NCBI GenBank assembly: GCA_947627725.1
Contig: CANQXE010000005.1
Span: forward strand, 62,001 to 126,000
Direction: 5' to 3'
From: an uncultured Clostridia bacterium
GTDB taxonomy: Bacteria; Bacillota; Clostridia; Oscillospirales; Acutalibacteraceae
Length of the DNA stretch: 64,000 nt
This document shows positions 52,315 through 64,000 of this stretch, piece after piece. The notes under the pieces were generated by a model. The model was not told the DNA's origin and searched no databases. It saw nothing but the letters and a program-made list of their open reading frames with translations. Position 1 is the first letter of the stretch, and each line of letters starts with the position of its first letter. Position numbers and translations under genes: made by a program.

Positions 52315-53744
52315 TACTCATCAAATCCGTTTACTAATTCCTTAAAACGTCTTCCCCTGTACTCAAAGGTTTTGAACTGGTCAAAAGCAGGACACGCAGG
52401 GCAAAGCGATACAATGTCACCGCTGACAGCTCTGTCCTTTGCCGTATTTAACGCATTTTCCAAATTATCTGTTTTGATCATTTCAAGACCGGAGCCTTCA
52501 TACCCGTCATAATTTACAACAGTATCATAAATTTTATCCGCGGTTGCGCCGTTTAAGATAAGGAGCTTAACATATTTTAATATATCGGGAACCATTTCAC
52601 TCATATTATTGCCTTTATCGGAGCCTCCCATAATTACAATAATTTTTCTGCCGAAGGCACGCAGACCGCTTATAACTCTTGAAGGAGAGGTCGCTATTGA
52701 ATCATTGTAATACCTTACGCCTTTGTATTCACGGACAAATTCAATTCTATGCTCAACTCCGCCGAACGTCTTAGCAACTTTAAGCATATTTTCAGGCTCA
52801 ACAAGTCCCCATACGGCACTGATTGCAGTACAGTAATTTTCAATATTATGATTTCCGGGAATAATAATGTCATTTTTCGACATAACATATGTTTCCCTGC
52901 CGTTATCGCTGTATACAATATCTCCGCAGTCGTTCATATATGCGCCGTTTTTTACAGAATGCTTAATTGAAAATTCCGCAAGCTGACCCCTTACATCATA
53001 TCTCATATCGTGGTAAACCCTGTTACCGATTGAATAATCGCAGTCCGCATTAAGAATTGTTCTGCAATCTGAATTCTGGTAAATTAAAATATTACGCTTT
53101 GCATCAACATATTCGTCAAGGCTGATATGATGGTCCTGATGCGTACATTCAATATTGGTAACAACCGCAATATCGGGACTGTTTACAAGATTGCCCATAG
53201 TAAGAAGCTGAAACGAGGAAAGCTCGACAACCGCTATGTCATTTTCAGTAATATTTTCAAGCTCCGGCATTAATGCCTTGCCTATATTTCCTCCGAGATA
53301 TACGTTATATCCCTGCATTTCAAGCATTTTTGAAATAAGAGTTGTAGTCGTGGTTTTTCCGTTTGAGCCTGTAACGGCAATTATTTTTGAGGGGCACAGC
53401 CTGAAGAATACCTCCATTTCCGTTGTAACCCTCTGTCCTCTCTCTATACACTCCCCTATCCAAGGATTCTGAAACGGCAGTATTCCGTGGGAGCGGAAAA
53501 TCAAATCCATATCAGGAAGAACGTCCAAGTAATCTTCACCGAGAGAAAAAATCACTCCGAGCTTTTCTAAATTACCGCATATTTCAGCACCAATATATTC
53601 TTTATCCTTTCTGTCACAGGCATAGACCTCTGCTCCCTGCTTAGCTAAAAATTCGGCGCACGGGACATTTGCAACGCCCATACCGACAAACGCAACCTTT
53701 TTGCCTTTTAAATTATCAAAATATCGTTTTGCTTTTTCGTTCAT
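52314..53744 (-). CDS. murD: UDP-N-acetylmuramoyl-L-alanine--D-glutamate ligase
   Basis: A 476-residue ligase that adds D-glutamate to UDP-MurNAc-L-Ala in peptidoglycan synthesis. FVGMGVANVPCAEFL near the start, the ATP motif AVTGSNGKTTTTTLI (about 112-126), ECTHQDHH and HRIEFVREYKGVRYYNDSIATSPSR (core YNDSIATSPSR). It is located with ligA upstream and M42 peptidases downstream, far from the usual dcw cluster. Confidence 0.95.
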   Translation of the reverse strand: MNEKAKRYFDNLKGKKVAFVGMGVANVPCAEFLAKQGAEVYACDRKDKEYIGAEICGNLEKLGVIFSLGEDYLDVLPDMDLIFRSHGILPFQNPWIGECIERGQRVTTEMEVFFRLCPSKIIAVTGSNGKTTTTTLISKMLEMQGYNVYLGGNIGKALMPELENITENDIAVVELSSFQLLTMGNLVNSPDIAVVTNIECTHQDHHISLDEYVDAKRNILIYQNSDCRTILNADCDYSIGNRVYHDMRYDVRGQLAEFSIKHSVKNGAYMNDCGDIVYSDNGRETYVMSKNDIIIPGNHNIENYCTAISAVWGLVEPENMLKVAKTFGGVEHRIEFVREYKGVRYYNDSIATSPSRVISGLRAFGRKIIVIMGGSDKGNNMSEMVPDILKYVKLLILNGATADKIYDTVVNYDGYEGSGLEMIKTDNLENALNTAKDRAVSGDIVSLCPACPAFDQFKTFEYRGRRFKELVNGFDE

Positions 53745-53753
53745 AATATCTCC

Positions 53754-56610
<2,857 letters not shown>

Positions 56611-56627
56611 TAAATATATAAAGAAAT

Positions 56628-56659
56628 ATATAAGAAAACCCTGACCACAGTCAGGGTTT
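56628..56659 (-). terminator. Terminator after tyrS
   Basis: AAACCCTGA (56636-56644) pairs perfectly with TCAGGGTTT (56651-56659), followed on the reverse strand by a T-rich tract. Confidence 0.85.
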
Positions 56660-56666
56660 AAGTGCA

Positions 56667-57887
56667 TTATTTCGTGAATTTATGAAAAACTTTTTTACCT
56701 TTTTTTATGATTACATCCTTGTCAAAATCGGACAGCTTTAACGCGGTTAGCGGTGAGCTTATTTTTTGCTCATTGACGCTGACACCGCCCTGATCAATAA
56801 GACGTCTGCCCTCACCCTTTGATTTAATCATTTCAGCCTTCAGCATCATATCAAGAACTGAAATTTCACCCTCTGTAAAATCATTGTCTGTAAGTATAGT
56901 TGTAGGCATATCCGAATTGTCGCTGCCGCCCGCAAAAAGCGCTCTTGCGGCGTTCTGAGCCTTCATTGCCTCTTCTTCTCCGTGAACAAGTTTAGTAAGC
57001 TCAAAGGCAAGTATTTCTTTTGCCGCATTAAGCTGACTGCCCTCCCATGAATCCATTTTTTCAATTTCATCAAGCGGGAGAAAAGTCAGCATTCTGATAC
57101 ATTTTAATACGTCTGCGTCGGCAACATTGCGCCAATACTGATAAAATTCAAACGGTGAGGTTTTATTCGGGTCAAGCCAAACCGCGTTACCGGCTGTTTT
57201 ACCCATTTTATTTCCCTGAGCATCGGTAAGAAGCGTTATAGTCATAGCGTGCGCGTCTTTTCCAAGCTTTTTTCTGATAAGCTCAGTACCGCCGAGCATA
57301 TTGCTCCACTGGTCATCTCCGCCGAACTGCATATTACAGTTATAATTTTGGAATAGATAATAAAAATCATAGGACTGCATAATCATATAGTTAAACTCAA
57401 GGAAGGACAATCCTCTTTCCATTCTCTGCTTGTAACATTCTGCGCGAAGCATATTGTTTACCGAAAAGCAAGAGCCGACATCTCGCAGAAGTTCAACATA
57501 ATTAAGATTTAAAAGCCAGTCAGCGTTATTTATCATTAAAGCCTTATCATCAGAAAAATCTATAAAACGCTCCATCTGTTTCTTAAAACAGGCGGCGTTG
57601 TGGTCAATATCCTCACGGGTGAGCATTTTCCTCATATCCGTTCTTCCCGAAGGGTCGCCTATCATAGTAGTACCGCCCCCGATAAGTGCGATAGGCTTGT
57701 TACCCGCCATCTGCAAACGCTTCATAAGCGTAAGCGCCATAAAGTGACCCGCTGTAAGACTGTCCGCGGTGCAGTCAAATCCAATATAAAATACGGCTTT
57801 ACCGTTATTTACCATTTCCCTTATTTCTTCTTCATTAGTAACCTGCGCAATCAGTCCGCGCGCAGTTAATTCCTCATAAATTCCCAT
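56667..57887 (-). CDS. tyrS: Tyrosyl-tRNA synthetase
   Basis: A 406-residue class I synthetase. FYIGFDCTADSLTAGHFMAL with the HIGH-like TAGHF (about 45-49), GGDDQWSNM, and KMGKT as the KMSKS counterpart, with an S4 RNA-binding domain at the C-terminus. ATG 57887 follows AGGAGG. It overlaps recN by 14 bases and so is read from the recN operon; there is no T-box leader directly before it. This placement after recN is unusual: in Bacillus and many relatives, recN is followed by spoIVB and spo0A. Confidence 0.96.
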   Translation of the reverse strand: MGIYEELTARGLIAQVTNEEEIREMVNNGKAVFYIGFDCTADSLTAGHFMALTLMKRLQMAGNKPIALIGGGTTMIGDPSGRTDMRKMLTREDIDHNAACFKKQMERFIDFSDDKALMINNADWLLNLNYVELLRDVGSCFSVNNMLRAECYKQRMERGLSFLEFNYMIMQSYDFYYLFQNYNCNMQFGGDDQWSNMLGGTELIRKKLGKDAHAMTITLLTDAQGNKMGKTAGNAVWLDPNKTSPFEFYQYWRNVADADVLKCIRMLTFLPLDEIEKMDSWEGSQLNAAKEILAFELTKLVHGEEEAMKAQNAARALFAGGSDNSDMPTTILTDNDFTEGEISVLDMMLKAEMIKSKGEGRRLIDQGGVSVNEQKISSPLTALKLSDFDKDVIIKKGKKVFHKFTK

Positions 57888-59550
57888 TTTGTATATCCTC
57901 CTGTAATGAAAGCATTTCCTCCGCACTCTTTAAAAGCGTATCGGTTATTTCCAAACCGCCCATAATTCTCGCAAGCTCTTTTTTCCTTGACTCATAATCA
58001 AGCTCTGTAACCTTTGTATATGTTCTGTCACCGATAAATTCCTTTTGAATTAAAAAGTGTTCGTCGGCATTTGAGGCAATCTGGGCAGAGTGCGTAACAC
58101 AGATAACCTGAGTATTTTTAGAAACTGATTTTAGCTTAAGACCTATTTTCTGGCTCGCTCGTCCGCTGACGCCTGTATCAATTTCATCAAAAATCAGCGT
58201 ACCGATTGTATCATTGTACGATAATATGTTTTTGATTGCAAGCATTATTCTTGAAAGCTCACCGCCCGACGCAATCTTTGAAAGAGGTTTTGGCGGCTCA
58301 CCGGGATTTGTCGAGATTAAAAATTCAACCTTATCAAAACCTGTTGATGATAAATTGCCCTTTTCAAAACTGACAACAAACTGAAGCTTCGGCATATCGA
58401 GAAATTCAAGCTCGCTCTTAACACTTTTCTCAAACGTCCTTGCAGTTTTCTTTCTCTTATCTGAAAGCCTTTGAGCAAGCTCCACCGTCTTTTCAAAAAT
58501 GTTATCATACTGTGCATTCAGCTTTTCAAGCTCCTCATCGGAATAAATTATTGAATTGCGCTTAGCTTTCGCGTCATCAAGATAAGCGAGCATTTCCTCC
58601 TCAGTTTCCCCGTACTTGCTTGAAAACTTGTAGAGTAAATCAAGCCTGTCCTCAATCTCCTCAAGCTCATCGGGATTAAAATCAATTGAGGAGAAAAGCA
58701 AGTCGATTTTATCTTTTACGTCTTCAAGCTTGTCGTTAATATCGGTAAAAAGCTCACAAATATCCTTCGCCTCTTCAAAGGCGGAAAGAGAGTTATAACA
58801 ATCGTTTATTTGTGATTGTATTCCGTCGATTTCCTCGTCTCCGTTTACAGCAAGGAGTGAGCTATTAAGAGCCTCTGAAACAGCCTCGCTTTTGTTAATC
58901 AATGACCGCCTTTTAGAAAGCTCATCTCTCTCTCCTATTTTAATGTCCGCATCCTCAAGTTCTTTTATCTGGTATTCAAGCAGTTCAAGTTTACGCTCCT
59001 TATCAGTTTCATCAGCAGTAAGCGCTTTAAGCCTTCGGCGAACAGAAATAAGCTCTTTAAAAGATTTCTTATACTCATCAAGAAGAGAGCAATCATCAAA
59101 CAGCATATCAATATATTTATATTGAAAATCCGGGTTTAACAGTGCCTGACTGTCATGCTGACCGTGGATATTAACAAGCACATTGCCTATTTCTTTGAGC
59201 ATCGAAACCGTTGCGCTTTTACCGTTAATCTTGCAGGCTGACTTACCGGAAGCGCTGATTTTTCTTGTTATAAGCAGAGAATTATCCTCTTCGCTTTCAA
59301 ATCCAAGCTCGATTAACTTTTTGCGGACATTCTCTGAAATATCTTCAAAATAAGCGCTGACATAAGCGTTTTCAGCGCCGTGGCGAACGAGCTCTTTAGA
59401 TGTTCTTTCGCCGAGTATCGCATTGATTGAGTCAACTACTATTGACTTACCTGCGCCTGTTTCACCGGTTAAAACATTCAAGCCTGAGGAAAAATCAACT
59501 GTCGTCTTTTCAATAACCGCAATATTCTCAATTTCAAGAGTTTTTAACAT
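57874..59550 (-). CDS. recN: DNA repair protein RecN
   Basis: A 558-residue SMC-like ATPase. Walker A GETGAGKSI (about 29-37), a coiled coil in the middle (about 150-370), the ABC signature in ASGGELSRIMLA and Walker B LIFDEIDTGVSG. It helps gather broken ends for recombination. Overlaps argR by 17 bases, upstream of tyrS. Confidence 0.96.
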   Translation of the reverse strand: MLKTLEIENIAVIEKTTVDFSSGLNVLTGETGAGKSIVVDSINAILGERTSKELVRHGAENAYVSAYFEDISENVRKKLIELGFESEEDNSLLITRKISASGKSACKINGKSATVSMLKEIGNVLVNIHGQHDSQALLNPDFQYKYIDMLFDDCSLLDEYKKSFKELISVRRRLKALTADETDKERKLELLEYQIKELEDADIKIGERDELSKRRSLINKSEAVSEALNSSLLAVNGDEEIDGIQSQINDCYNSLSAFEEAKDICELFTDINDKLEDVKDKIDLLFSSIDFNPDELEEIEDRLDLLYKFSSKYGETEEEMLAYLDDAKAKRNSIIYSDEELEKLNAQYDNIFEKTVELAQRLSDKRKKTARTFEKSVKSELEFLDMPKLQFVVSFEKGNLSSTGFDKVEFLISTNPGEPPKPLSKIASGGELSRIMLAIKNILSYNDTIGTLIFDEIDTGVSGRASQKIGLKLKSVSKNTQVICVTHSAQIASNADEHFLIQKEFIGDRTYTKVTELDYESRKKELARIMGGLEITDTLLKSAEEMLSLQEDIQNGNL

Positions 59551-59995
59551 TTAAAATCTTCTCCATATTCATCGTGAATATCTTAGCAAAGTCCTCTGTT
59601 TTACATAATACAAAGATTGTATCATCACCTGAAATAGCGCCGACAACACCCGACCATTCCATTGACTCAATCGCTGTGCAGACAGCCATTGCCATACCGG
59701 GAAAGCATTTAATGCACACAGTGTTTAAAGCGTGTTCAACATTGACTATTGAATCGGCAAATATTCCGCCTGTTCTCCTTACAGCGTCTGTTGTCGCTCT
59801 TTTGCCGGTTGAATATACATATCGTCCCCTGTCGGATAATTCCTTGACAAGACGCAGTTCCTTTATGTCACGTGAGATTGTTGCCTGTGTTACTTCAAAA
59901 CCGCATTTAAGGAGATATGTCTGCAGCTCCTCCTGCGTTTCAATTTCCTTTGAATTAATAAGCTCTAAAATTTTAGCGTGTCTTCTCTTTTTCAT
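59534..59995 (-). CDS. argR: Arginine repressor ArgR/AhrC
   Basis: A 153-residue winged-helix regulator. N-terminal DNA-binding half with EIETQEELQTYLLKCGFEVTQATISRDIKEL (core TQATISRDI), C-terminal arginine-binding hexamer domain with GTICIKCFPG-like VCIKCFPGMA and SGDDTIFV. Represses arginine synthesis and activates catabolism. It lies between nadK (one-base overlap) and recN, the usual Firmicutes placement. Confidence 0.95.
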   Translation of the reverse strand: MKKRRHAKILELINSKEIETQEELQTYLLKCGFEVTQATISRDIKELRLVKELSDRGRYVYSTGKRATTDAVRRTGGIFADSIVNVEHALNTVCIKCFPGMAMAVCTAIESMEWSGVVGAISGDDTIFVLCKTEDFAKIFTMNMEKILNVKNS

Positions 59996-60852
59996 CAGGC
60001 TCTCCTCTCAATAATCTTTTTATTAAGAATTTCATAAAAATTTTCAGGTTTCAGCTTGATTAGCCTTGTTTTTGTTTTTGACGCTTTCACTCTGACCTCG
60101 CTGTTAAAATCAAGCTCAATCGCGTCCTCTCCGTCAACTGTGAGAACGGGAAAATTCATTTTATCGTTATGCGCACTGATAACAAGCTCCTTGTCAGCAG
60201 AGAAAATAATACTCCTGTCCATTAAAGAATGAGGGCAGATAGGCGTTGCAAGTATGCATTCCGCCTGCGGACTGACAACAGGACCTCCTGCCGCCATTGA
60301 ATATGCCGTGGAGCCGGTCGGAGTGGATATAATAACTCCGTCGGCGCGCATATTTGACACGTTCCTGCCGCCGCAGGTAATATTGATATCAATAAGTCTT
60401 GCAAAATTACCTCTTGAAATAACAGCGTCGTTAAGACACTTATGAACCGAAACAGTTTCACCGTTTCTTACGATTTCCGCTTCAAGCATCAGGCGCTCAT
60501 CAATTTCGTAATCGCCTGTGACAACATTTTTCAAAAGCTCAAGCTCATCCTGTTCAAGACCGCTCATAAAGCCGAGTCTGCCGGCGTTTATACCCAAGAC
60601 GGGCTTGCCGTATTTCGCTGCTTTCTTTGCAACGCTCAGCGTTGTACCGTCACCGCCTATGGCAATGGCAATATCGCAGAGTTCAATTATTTTTTCTTCA
60701 CAGTCGAAAAGGACGCCGCACCCTTTAAATTTATCCGCAAGGCTGCCGCTTACATATACGTTCGTATTCAGATTGGACAGTGCCGAAAATACATTACGGC
60801 TTAGTTCCTCAACACCGTTATTCTGTAAATTTGGAAAAACCGAAATAATCAT
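59995..60852 (-). CDS. nadK: NAD kinase
   Basis: A 285-residue enzyme that makes NADP from NAD. The [13 protein letters not shown] motif (about 68-80), GRLGFM (about 91-96), [10 protein letters not shown] and GGPVVSP are present. Overlaps tlyA by four bases. Confidence 0.95.
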   Translation of the reverse strand: MIISVFPNLQNNGVEELSRNVFSALSNLNTNVYVSGSLADKFKGCGVLFDCEEKIIELCDIAIAIGGDGTTLSVAKKAAKYGKPVLGINAGRLGFMSGLEQDELELLKNVVTGDYEIDERLMLEAEIVRNGETVSVHKCLNDAVISRGNFARLIDINITCGGRNVSNMRADGVIISTPTGSTAYSMAAGGPVVSPQAECILATPICPHSLMDRSIIFSADKELVISAHNDKMNFPVLTVDGEDAIELDFNSEVRVKASKTKTRLIKLKPENFYEILNKKIIERRA

Positions 60853-61661
60853 AATAATTCCTCATGTGATTTGCTGACAAGAGCTTTTACGTCAATTGTA
60901 CTGTTTAGCTCAGGCTGATTTCCCTTTTCAATAAATATCAGATATTCTATATTTCCCTCAGGACCTTTAACGGGGGAAAATTCAAGTCCGTTTACAGAAA
61001 AGCCGTTATCCAAACAGAGAGTTATGATTTTCTCAACGACCTCAATATGCGTGTTCAAATCACTTACAACACCCTTTTTGCCGACCTTTTCCCTGCCTGC
61101 TTCAAACTGAGGCTTAATCAAGCAAACAGCCTGACCGTTATCCTTTAGAAATTCAAATAAATTCGGTAAAATATGCTTGAGTGAAATAAAAGAAACATCA
61201 ACTGAAGAAAAATCAATTTTATCAGGTATTTGCTCTTCCGTTACGTACCTGAAATTAGTTCTTTCTAAATTAACAACACGCTTGTCAGTCCTTAGCTTCC
61301 AAGCAAGCTGACCGTAGCCGACGTCAATGGAATAAACCTTTTTTGCACCGTTCATCAGCATACAGTCAGTAAAACCGCCTGTTGACGCTCCGACATCCAT
61401 GCATATTTTATTTTCAAGATTTATAGGAAAGCACTCCATAGCCTTTTCCAGTTTAAGACCGCCGCGGCTGACATATTTAAGAGTACTTCCTCTTACCTCA
61501 ATATTGTCCTGTGCTGTTACTTCTCTGCCGGCCTTATCCGATTTCTGATTATTGACATAGACTATGCCCGACATAATAATTGCCTTTGCTTTTTCCCTGC
61601 TCGGCGCCAATCCTCTTTCAAAAAGAGCAACATCAAGCCTTATTTTATTTTCCTTAGGCAT
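60849..61661 (-). CDS. tlyA: TlyA family rRNA 2'-O-methyltransferase (annotated hemolysin)
   Basis: A 270-residue protein with an N-terminal S4 RNA-binding domain ([20 protein letters not shown], core PSREKAKA), [11 protein letters not shown], and a FtsJ-like Rossmann methyltransferase domain with [14 protein letters not shown] and KPQFEAGRE. TlyA methylates 16S/23S rRNA in Mycobacterium; in Firmicutes the site is not well defined. Overlaps dxs by eight bases. Confidence 0.93.
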   Translation of the reverse strand: MPKENKIRLDVALFERGLAPSREKAKAIIMSGIVYVNNQKSDKAGREVTAQDNIEVRGSTLKYVSRGGLKLEKAMECFPINLENKICMDVGASTGGFTDCMLMNGAKKVYSIDVGYGQLAWKLRTDKRVVNLERTNFRYVTEEQIPDKIDFSSVDVSFISLKHILPNLFEFLKDNGQAVCLIKPQFEAGREKVGKKGVVSDLNTHIEVVEKIITLCLDNGFSVNGLEFSPVKGPEGNIEYLIFIEKGNQPELNSTIDVKALVSKSHEELL

Positions 61662-63489
61662 TTTTTACCTCTTCAATAACTGAATCACAATCAAGTTTAT
61701 AACGAGAAAGCTGCCTGTCAACAGATGCCTGTTTAACAAATTCGTCATTAACAGCAACGTGCTTAAAATGAGCGGTAATACCCTTTTCGGCAAGCATAGA
61801 CGCGAACACCTCTCCGACTCCGCCGCTCTTAATTCCCTCTTCAAAAAAGAATATTTTTTTACTTTCCCAGAGGGAGTCAAATATATTTTCGTCAATCGGT
61901 TTGATTCTGTTCAGTTTAATTACAAAAGTGTTTTCAAGTGATTCATAAGCCTTGGCGCATTCAGAAAATAATCTGCCGTAGGTGACGATACAATTTTCTG
62001 CGTTTGTACTGCCTAAAATATAATACGGCTCGTGCTTATATTCATAATTTTCAGGCTTATATCTTTCATTACCACGCGGATAACGGACTGCGACCGCTCC
62101 GTGCACCTTATAAATTCCCTCATATAACATAGCTTCAAGCTCTGCATAATAAGAAGGCGCAAAAACAGTTAAGCCGATAACCGAATTAAGAAAGGCGGTG
62201 TCATATATACCCTGATGACTTTCACCGTCCTCACCGACAAATCCGGCTCTGTCAACAGCGAAAACTACTTTAAGTTTCTGCATTGAAACATCGTGAATAA
62301 GCTGGTCATAAGACCTCTGCAAAAATGTTGAGTACACGGCAAAAACAGGTACCATACCGTTTTTAGCAAGACCGCTTGAAAATGTAACAGCGTGCTGCTC
62401 TGCAATTCCAACATCAAAAAATCTTTTCGGGAATTTCTTTGAAAATTCACAAAGTCCCGTTCCCTCTGCCATCGCAGCGGTAACACAGCAGATTCTGCTG
62501 TCATTTTCAGCAAATCCGCACATTGTTTCACCAAAGGAGGAGGAAAAATTCTTTCCGCTGCTTTTTGGTTCGCCTGTATTAATATTAAACCTGCCGATGC
62601 CGTGAAACTGTGTTGGATTTTTTTCTGCGGGATTATATCCCTTACCCTTAACCGTGTTGATATGAATAAAAACAGAATGCGTATGCGCTTTTGCAACTTT
62701 AAGGACATCAATAAGCGCGTCAATATCGTGTCCGTCAATCGGTCCGTAATATCTGAAGCCTAAATTCTCAAAAAATGTTGAATGATATATTTTCTTTCTG
62801 AGCTGCGCATTAAGCAGGGTAAAGGTACGGCTGATTTGCGCACCGATTTTCGGTATCTTCGCAAGTCCTCTTTGGATACGTGATTTAAAAGTAACATAAC
62901 GGGGCGATGTTCTGATTGTCGTTAAATTCTTTGCCATTGTGCCGACATTTTTGCTGATTGACATATTGTTGTCATTCAAAATAACAATGAGATTGCTGTT
63001 GTCATCACAGCAATTATTAAGCGCCTCATAGGCAAGACCGCCCGTAAGGGCGCCGTCGCCTATAACCGCAATAACCTTCCCCTTATCCCCTTTTAGTTGC
63101 TTTGCTTTTGCAAGACCGGCGGCGGCGGAAATTGATGTTGAACTGTGTCCCGAGGAAAAAATATCGTGTTCGCTTTCATCAGGTCTGGTAAAACCGCTTA
63201 TACCGCCTTCGGTTCTAAGCGTAGAAAAATCTTTTTTTCTGCCTGTCAAAATTTTATGTGTATAGCACTGATGTCCTACGTCAAAAACAATTTGGTCAGC
63301 AGGACTGTTAAATACTTTGTGAAGCGCAACTGTAAGCTCAACAACGCCGAGATTTGAAGCAAGATGACCTCCGTTTTCCGATACGGTTGAAATCAGTATT
63401 TTACGTATATCAGCGCAAAGCTCATTGAGTTCGTCAATATTCATCTTCTTTATATCCTTCGGGGTATTGACCCCGTCAAGAATAGACAT
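61654..63489 (-). CDS. dxs: 1-deoxy-D-xylulose-5-phosphate synthase
   Basis: A 611-residue thiamine-diphosphate enzyme that begins the MEP isoprenoid pathway from pyruvate and glyceraldehyde 3-phosphate. GHQCYTHKILTGR, GDGALTGGLAYEALNN (TPP-binding, GDG...N), GLAKAKQLKG, and DRAGFVGEDGESHQG with the conserved His. ATG 63489 begins MSILDGVNTPKDIKK; a TTG eight codons earlier is in frame but has no better site. The AAGAG ribosome binding site is weak. ispA is 30 bases upstream, tlyA overlaps downstream. Confidence 0.95.
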   Translation of the reverse strand: MSILDGVNTPKDIKKMNIDELNELCADIRKILISTVSENGGHLASNLGVVELTVALHKVFNSPADQIVFDVGHQCYTHKILTGRKKDFSTLRTEGGISGFTRPDESEHDIFSSGHSSTSISAAAGLAKAKQLKGDKGKVIAVIGDGALTGGLAYEALNNCCDDNSNLIVILNDNNMSISKNVGTMAKNLTTIRTSPRYVTFKSRIQRGLAKIPKIGAQISRTFTLLNAQLRKKIYHSTFFENLGFRYYGPIDGHDIDALIDVLKVAKAHTHSVFIHINTVKGKGYNPAEKNPTQFHGIGRFNINTGEPKSSGKNFSSSFGETMCGFAENDSRICCVTAAMAEGTGLCEFSKKFPKRFFDVGIAEQHAVTFSSGLAKNGMVPVFAVYSTFLQRSYDQLIHDVSMQKLKVVFAVDRAGFVGEDGESHQGIYDTAFLNSVIGLTVFAPSYYAELEAMLYEGIYKVHGAVAVRYPRGNERYKPENYEYKHEPYYILGSTNAENCIVTYGRLFSECAKAYESLENTFVIKLNRIKPIDENIFDSLWESKKIFFFEEGIKSGGVGEVFASMLAEKGITAHFKHVAVNDEFVKQASVDRQLSRYKLDCDSVIEEVKNA

Positions 63490-63519
63490 ATAATCACAAC
63501 TCTTTTCAATCAAAATAAG

Positions 63520-64000
63520 TTATTTGTCCCTGTTTACAAGCCTGTACGCAAGCTGCTCGATAAATTCAGTATCATCAAAATACTCAAGCTGCTTAACGGC
63601 ATTCTGCGTAAGCCTTTGCACATCATATTTTGCCTTGTCGATTCCGACAATTGACGCATATGTTGCTTTGCTGTTGCCGGCATCGGAGCCAACAGGCTTT
63701 CCGAGCTTTTCCTCGTCGCCGATTATATCAAGAATATCATCCTGTATCTGGAACGCGATACCAAGTGAATACGCGAATTTTGATGCGGCGGAAAGCTGAT
63801 GGCTGTCTGCACCTGCACATATGCATCCAATAAGGCAGGCGGCGGAAATTAACGCCCCTGTTTTAAGCTTATAAACTGTAAGAAGTTCCTTGAGTGTGGG
63901 ATTTCCCTGTTCATATAATAAATCAATTACCTGTCCGCCAAGCATGCCTGACACTCCCGAGTTCTGCGAAAGCAGACTTATGCTCATAACCTTTTTATCA
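63520..64000 (-). CDS. ispA: Farnesyl/geranyl diphosphate synthase (IspA), C-terminal part
   Basis: A prenyl synthase truncated by the window edge, which lacks the N-terminus with the first aspartate-rich motif; the last ~159 residues remain. The second aspartate-rich motif is DDILD (about 99-103 of the seen part), followed by GKPVGSDAGNSKATY, a sequence typical of short-chain synthases. It would condense IPP and DMAPP into C15/C10 diphosphates. With dxs directly downstream, it makes the usual xseB-ispA-dxs-tlyA arrangement; xseA and xseB should lie upstream beyond the window. Confidence 0.93.
   Translation of the reverse strand, partial: DKKVMSISLLSQNSGVSGMLGGQVIDLLYEQGNPTLKELLTVYKLKTGALISAACLIGCICAGADSHQLSAASKFAYSLGIAFQIQDDILDIIGDEEKLGKPVGSDAGNSKATYASIVGIDKAKYDVQRLTQNAVKQLEYFDDTEFIEQLAYRLVNRDK

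Noticed and set aside
57888-57930. A T-box leader for tyrS
   Set aside because: The upstream region is recN coding sequence with only a ribosome binding site; no T-box core is present.

Overview
This window looks like chromosomal core sequence from an endospore-forming, low-to-moderate GC Firmicute of class Clostridia, probably a Ruminococcaceae/Oscillospiraceae-type gut anaerobe. The sporulation genes (spoVM, spoIVA, a SPOCS/LysM coat protein, a SpoIIM-like protein, spoIIR, cwlD), the zinc-type ribosomal proteins, AddAB rather than RecBCD, a T-box leader and consensus sigma-A promoters all point there. The family-level assignment is inference. I see no prophage, insertion sequence, CRISPR array or rRNA operon.

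Layout. 1-4677: rlmN end, PP2C phosphatase, PASTA kinase, rsgA, thiN (the Bacillus yloN-yloU order without rpe). 4729-8055: a 47-residue cysteine-rich membrane peptide, a 29-residue spoVM, a SPOCS/LysM protein behind a sigma-E-like promoter, and spoIVA. 8070-12349: two small reverse-strand genes, a lipoprotein glycosidase-like gene, mtaB and dacF. 12459-17217: pgi, a small P-loop gene, yceD-rpmF-der-plsY. 17239-18671: an ECF-type sigma factor translationally coupled to an unrecognised beta-rich protein behind a 19-base palindrome, then rpmB. 18851-22455: recA-recX-rimO-pgsA. 22459-25918: a cysteine-specific T-box controlling cysE-cysS, then an iron-sulfur aldo/keto reductase. 25966-28768: asd-dapA-dapB on the reverse strand. 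28933-32691: queA-tgt-yajC, a small membrane protein and the SpoIIM-like gene. 32681-34622: a Xer recombinase, a gene-poor AT-rich gap and a yefM-yoeB toxin-antitoxin pair. 34855-38005: cwlD-radA divergent from a hydroxyacid dehydrogenase. 38086-39120: two tRNA-Leu genes and an A-rich GPP34-like gene. 39184-40697: spoIIR, yigZ and rpmE, all reverse.

The last 23 kb is two tightly overlapped reverse-strand operons. ispA-dxs-tlyA-nadK-argR-recN-tyrS (64000 down to 56667) supplies isoprenoids, NADP, arginine control and repair. ligA-277aa-murD-M42-M42-GNAT-PLP lyase-DUF2461-addB-addA (56554 down to 40781) mixes DNA ligation and recombination with wall synthesis and peptide/amino-acid turnover.

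Most of the window is well-understood housekeeping sequence. The least explained items are the sigma factor/213-residue protein pair and its palindrome (17239-18400), the SpoVM neighbourhood with its extra small membrane peptide, the tRNA-Leu/GPP34-like segment with a flanking direct repeat, and the hairpin after yajC whose 3' arm carries the next gene's ribosome binding site. Coordinates and motif positions were counted by hand. Family calls rest on recognised motifs, not on database searches.
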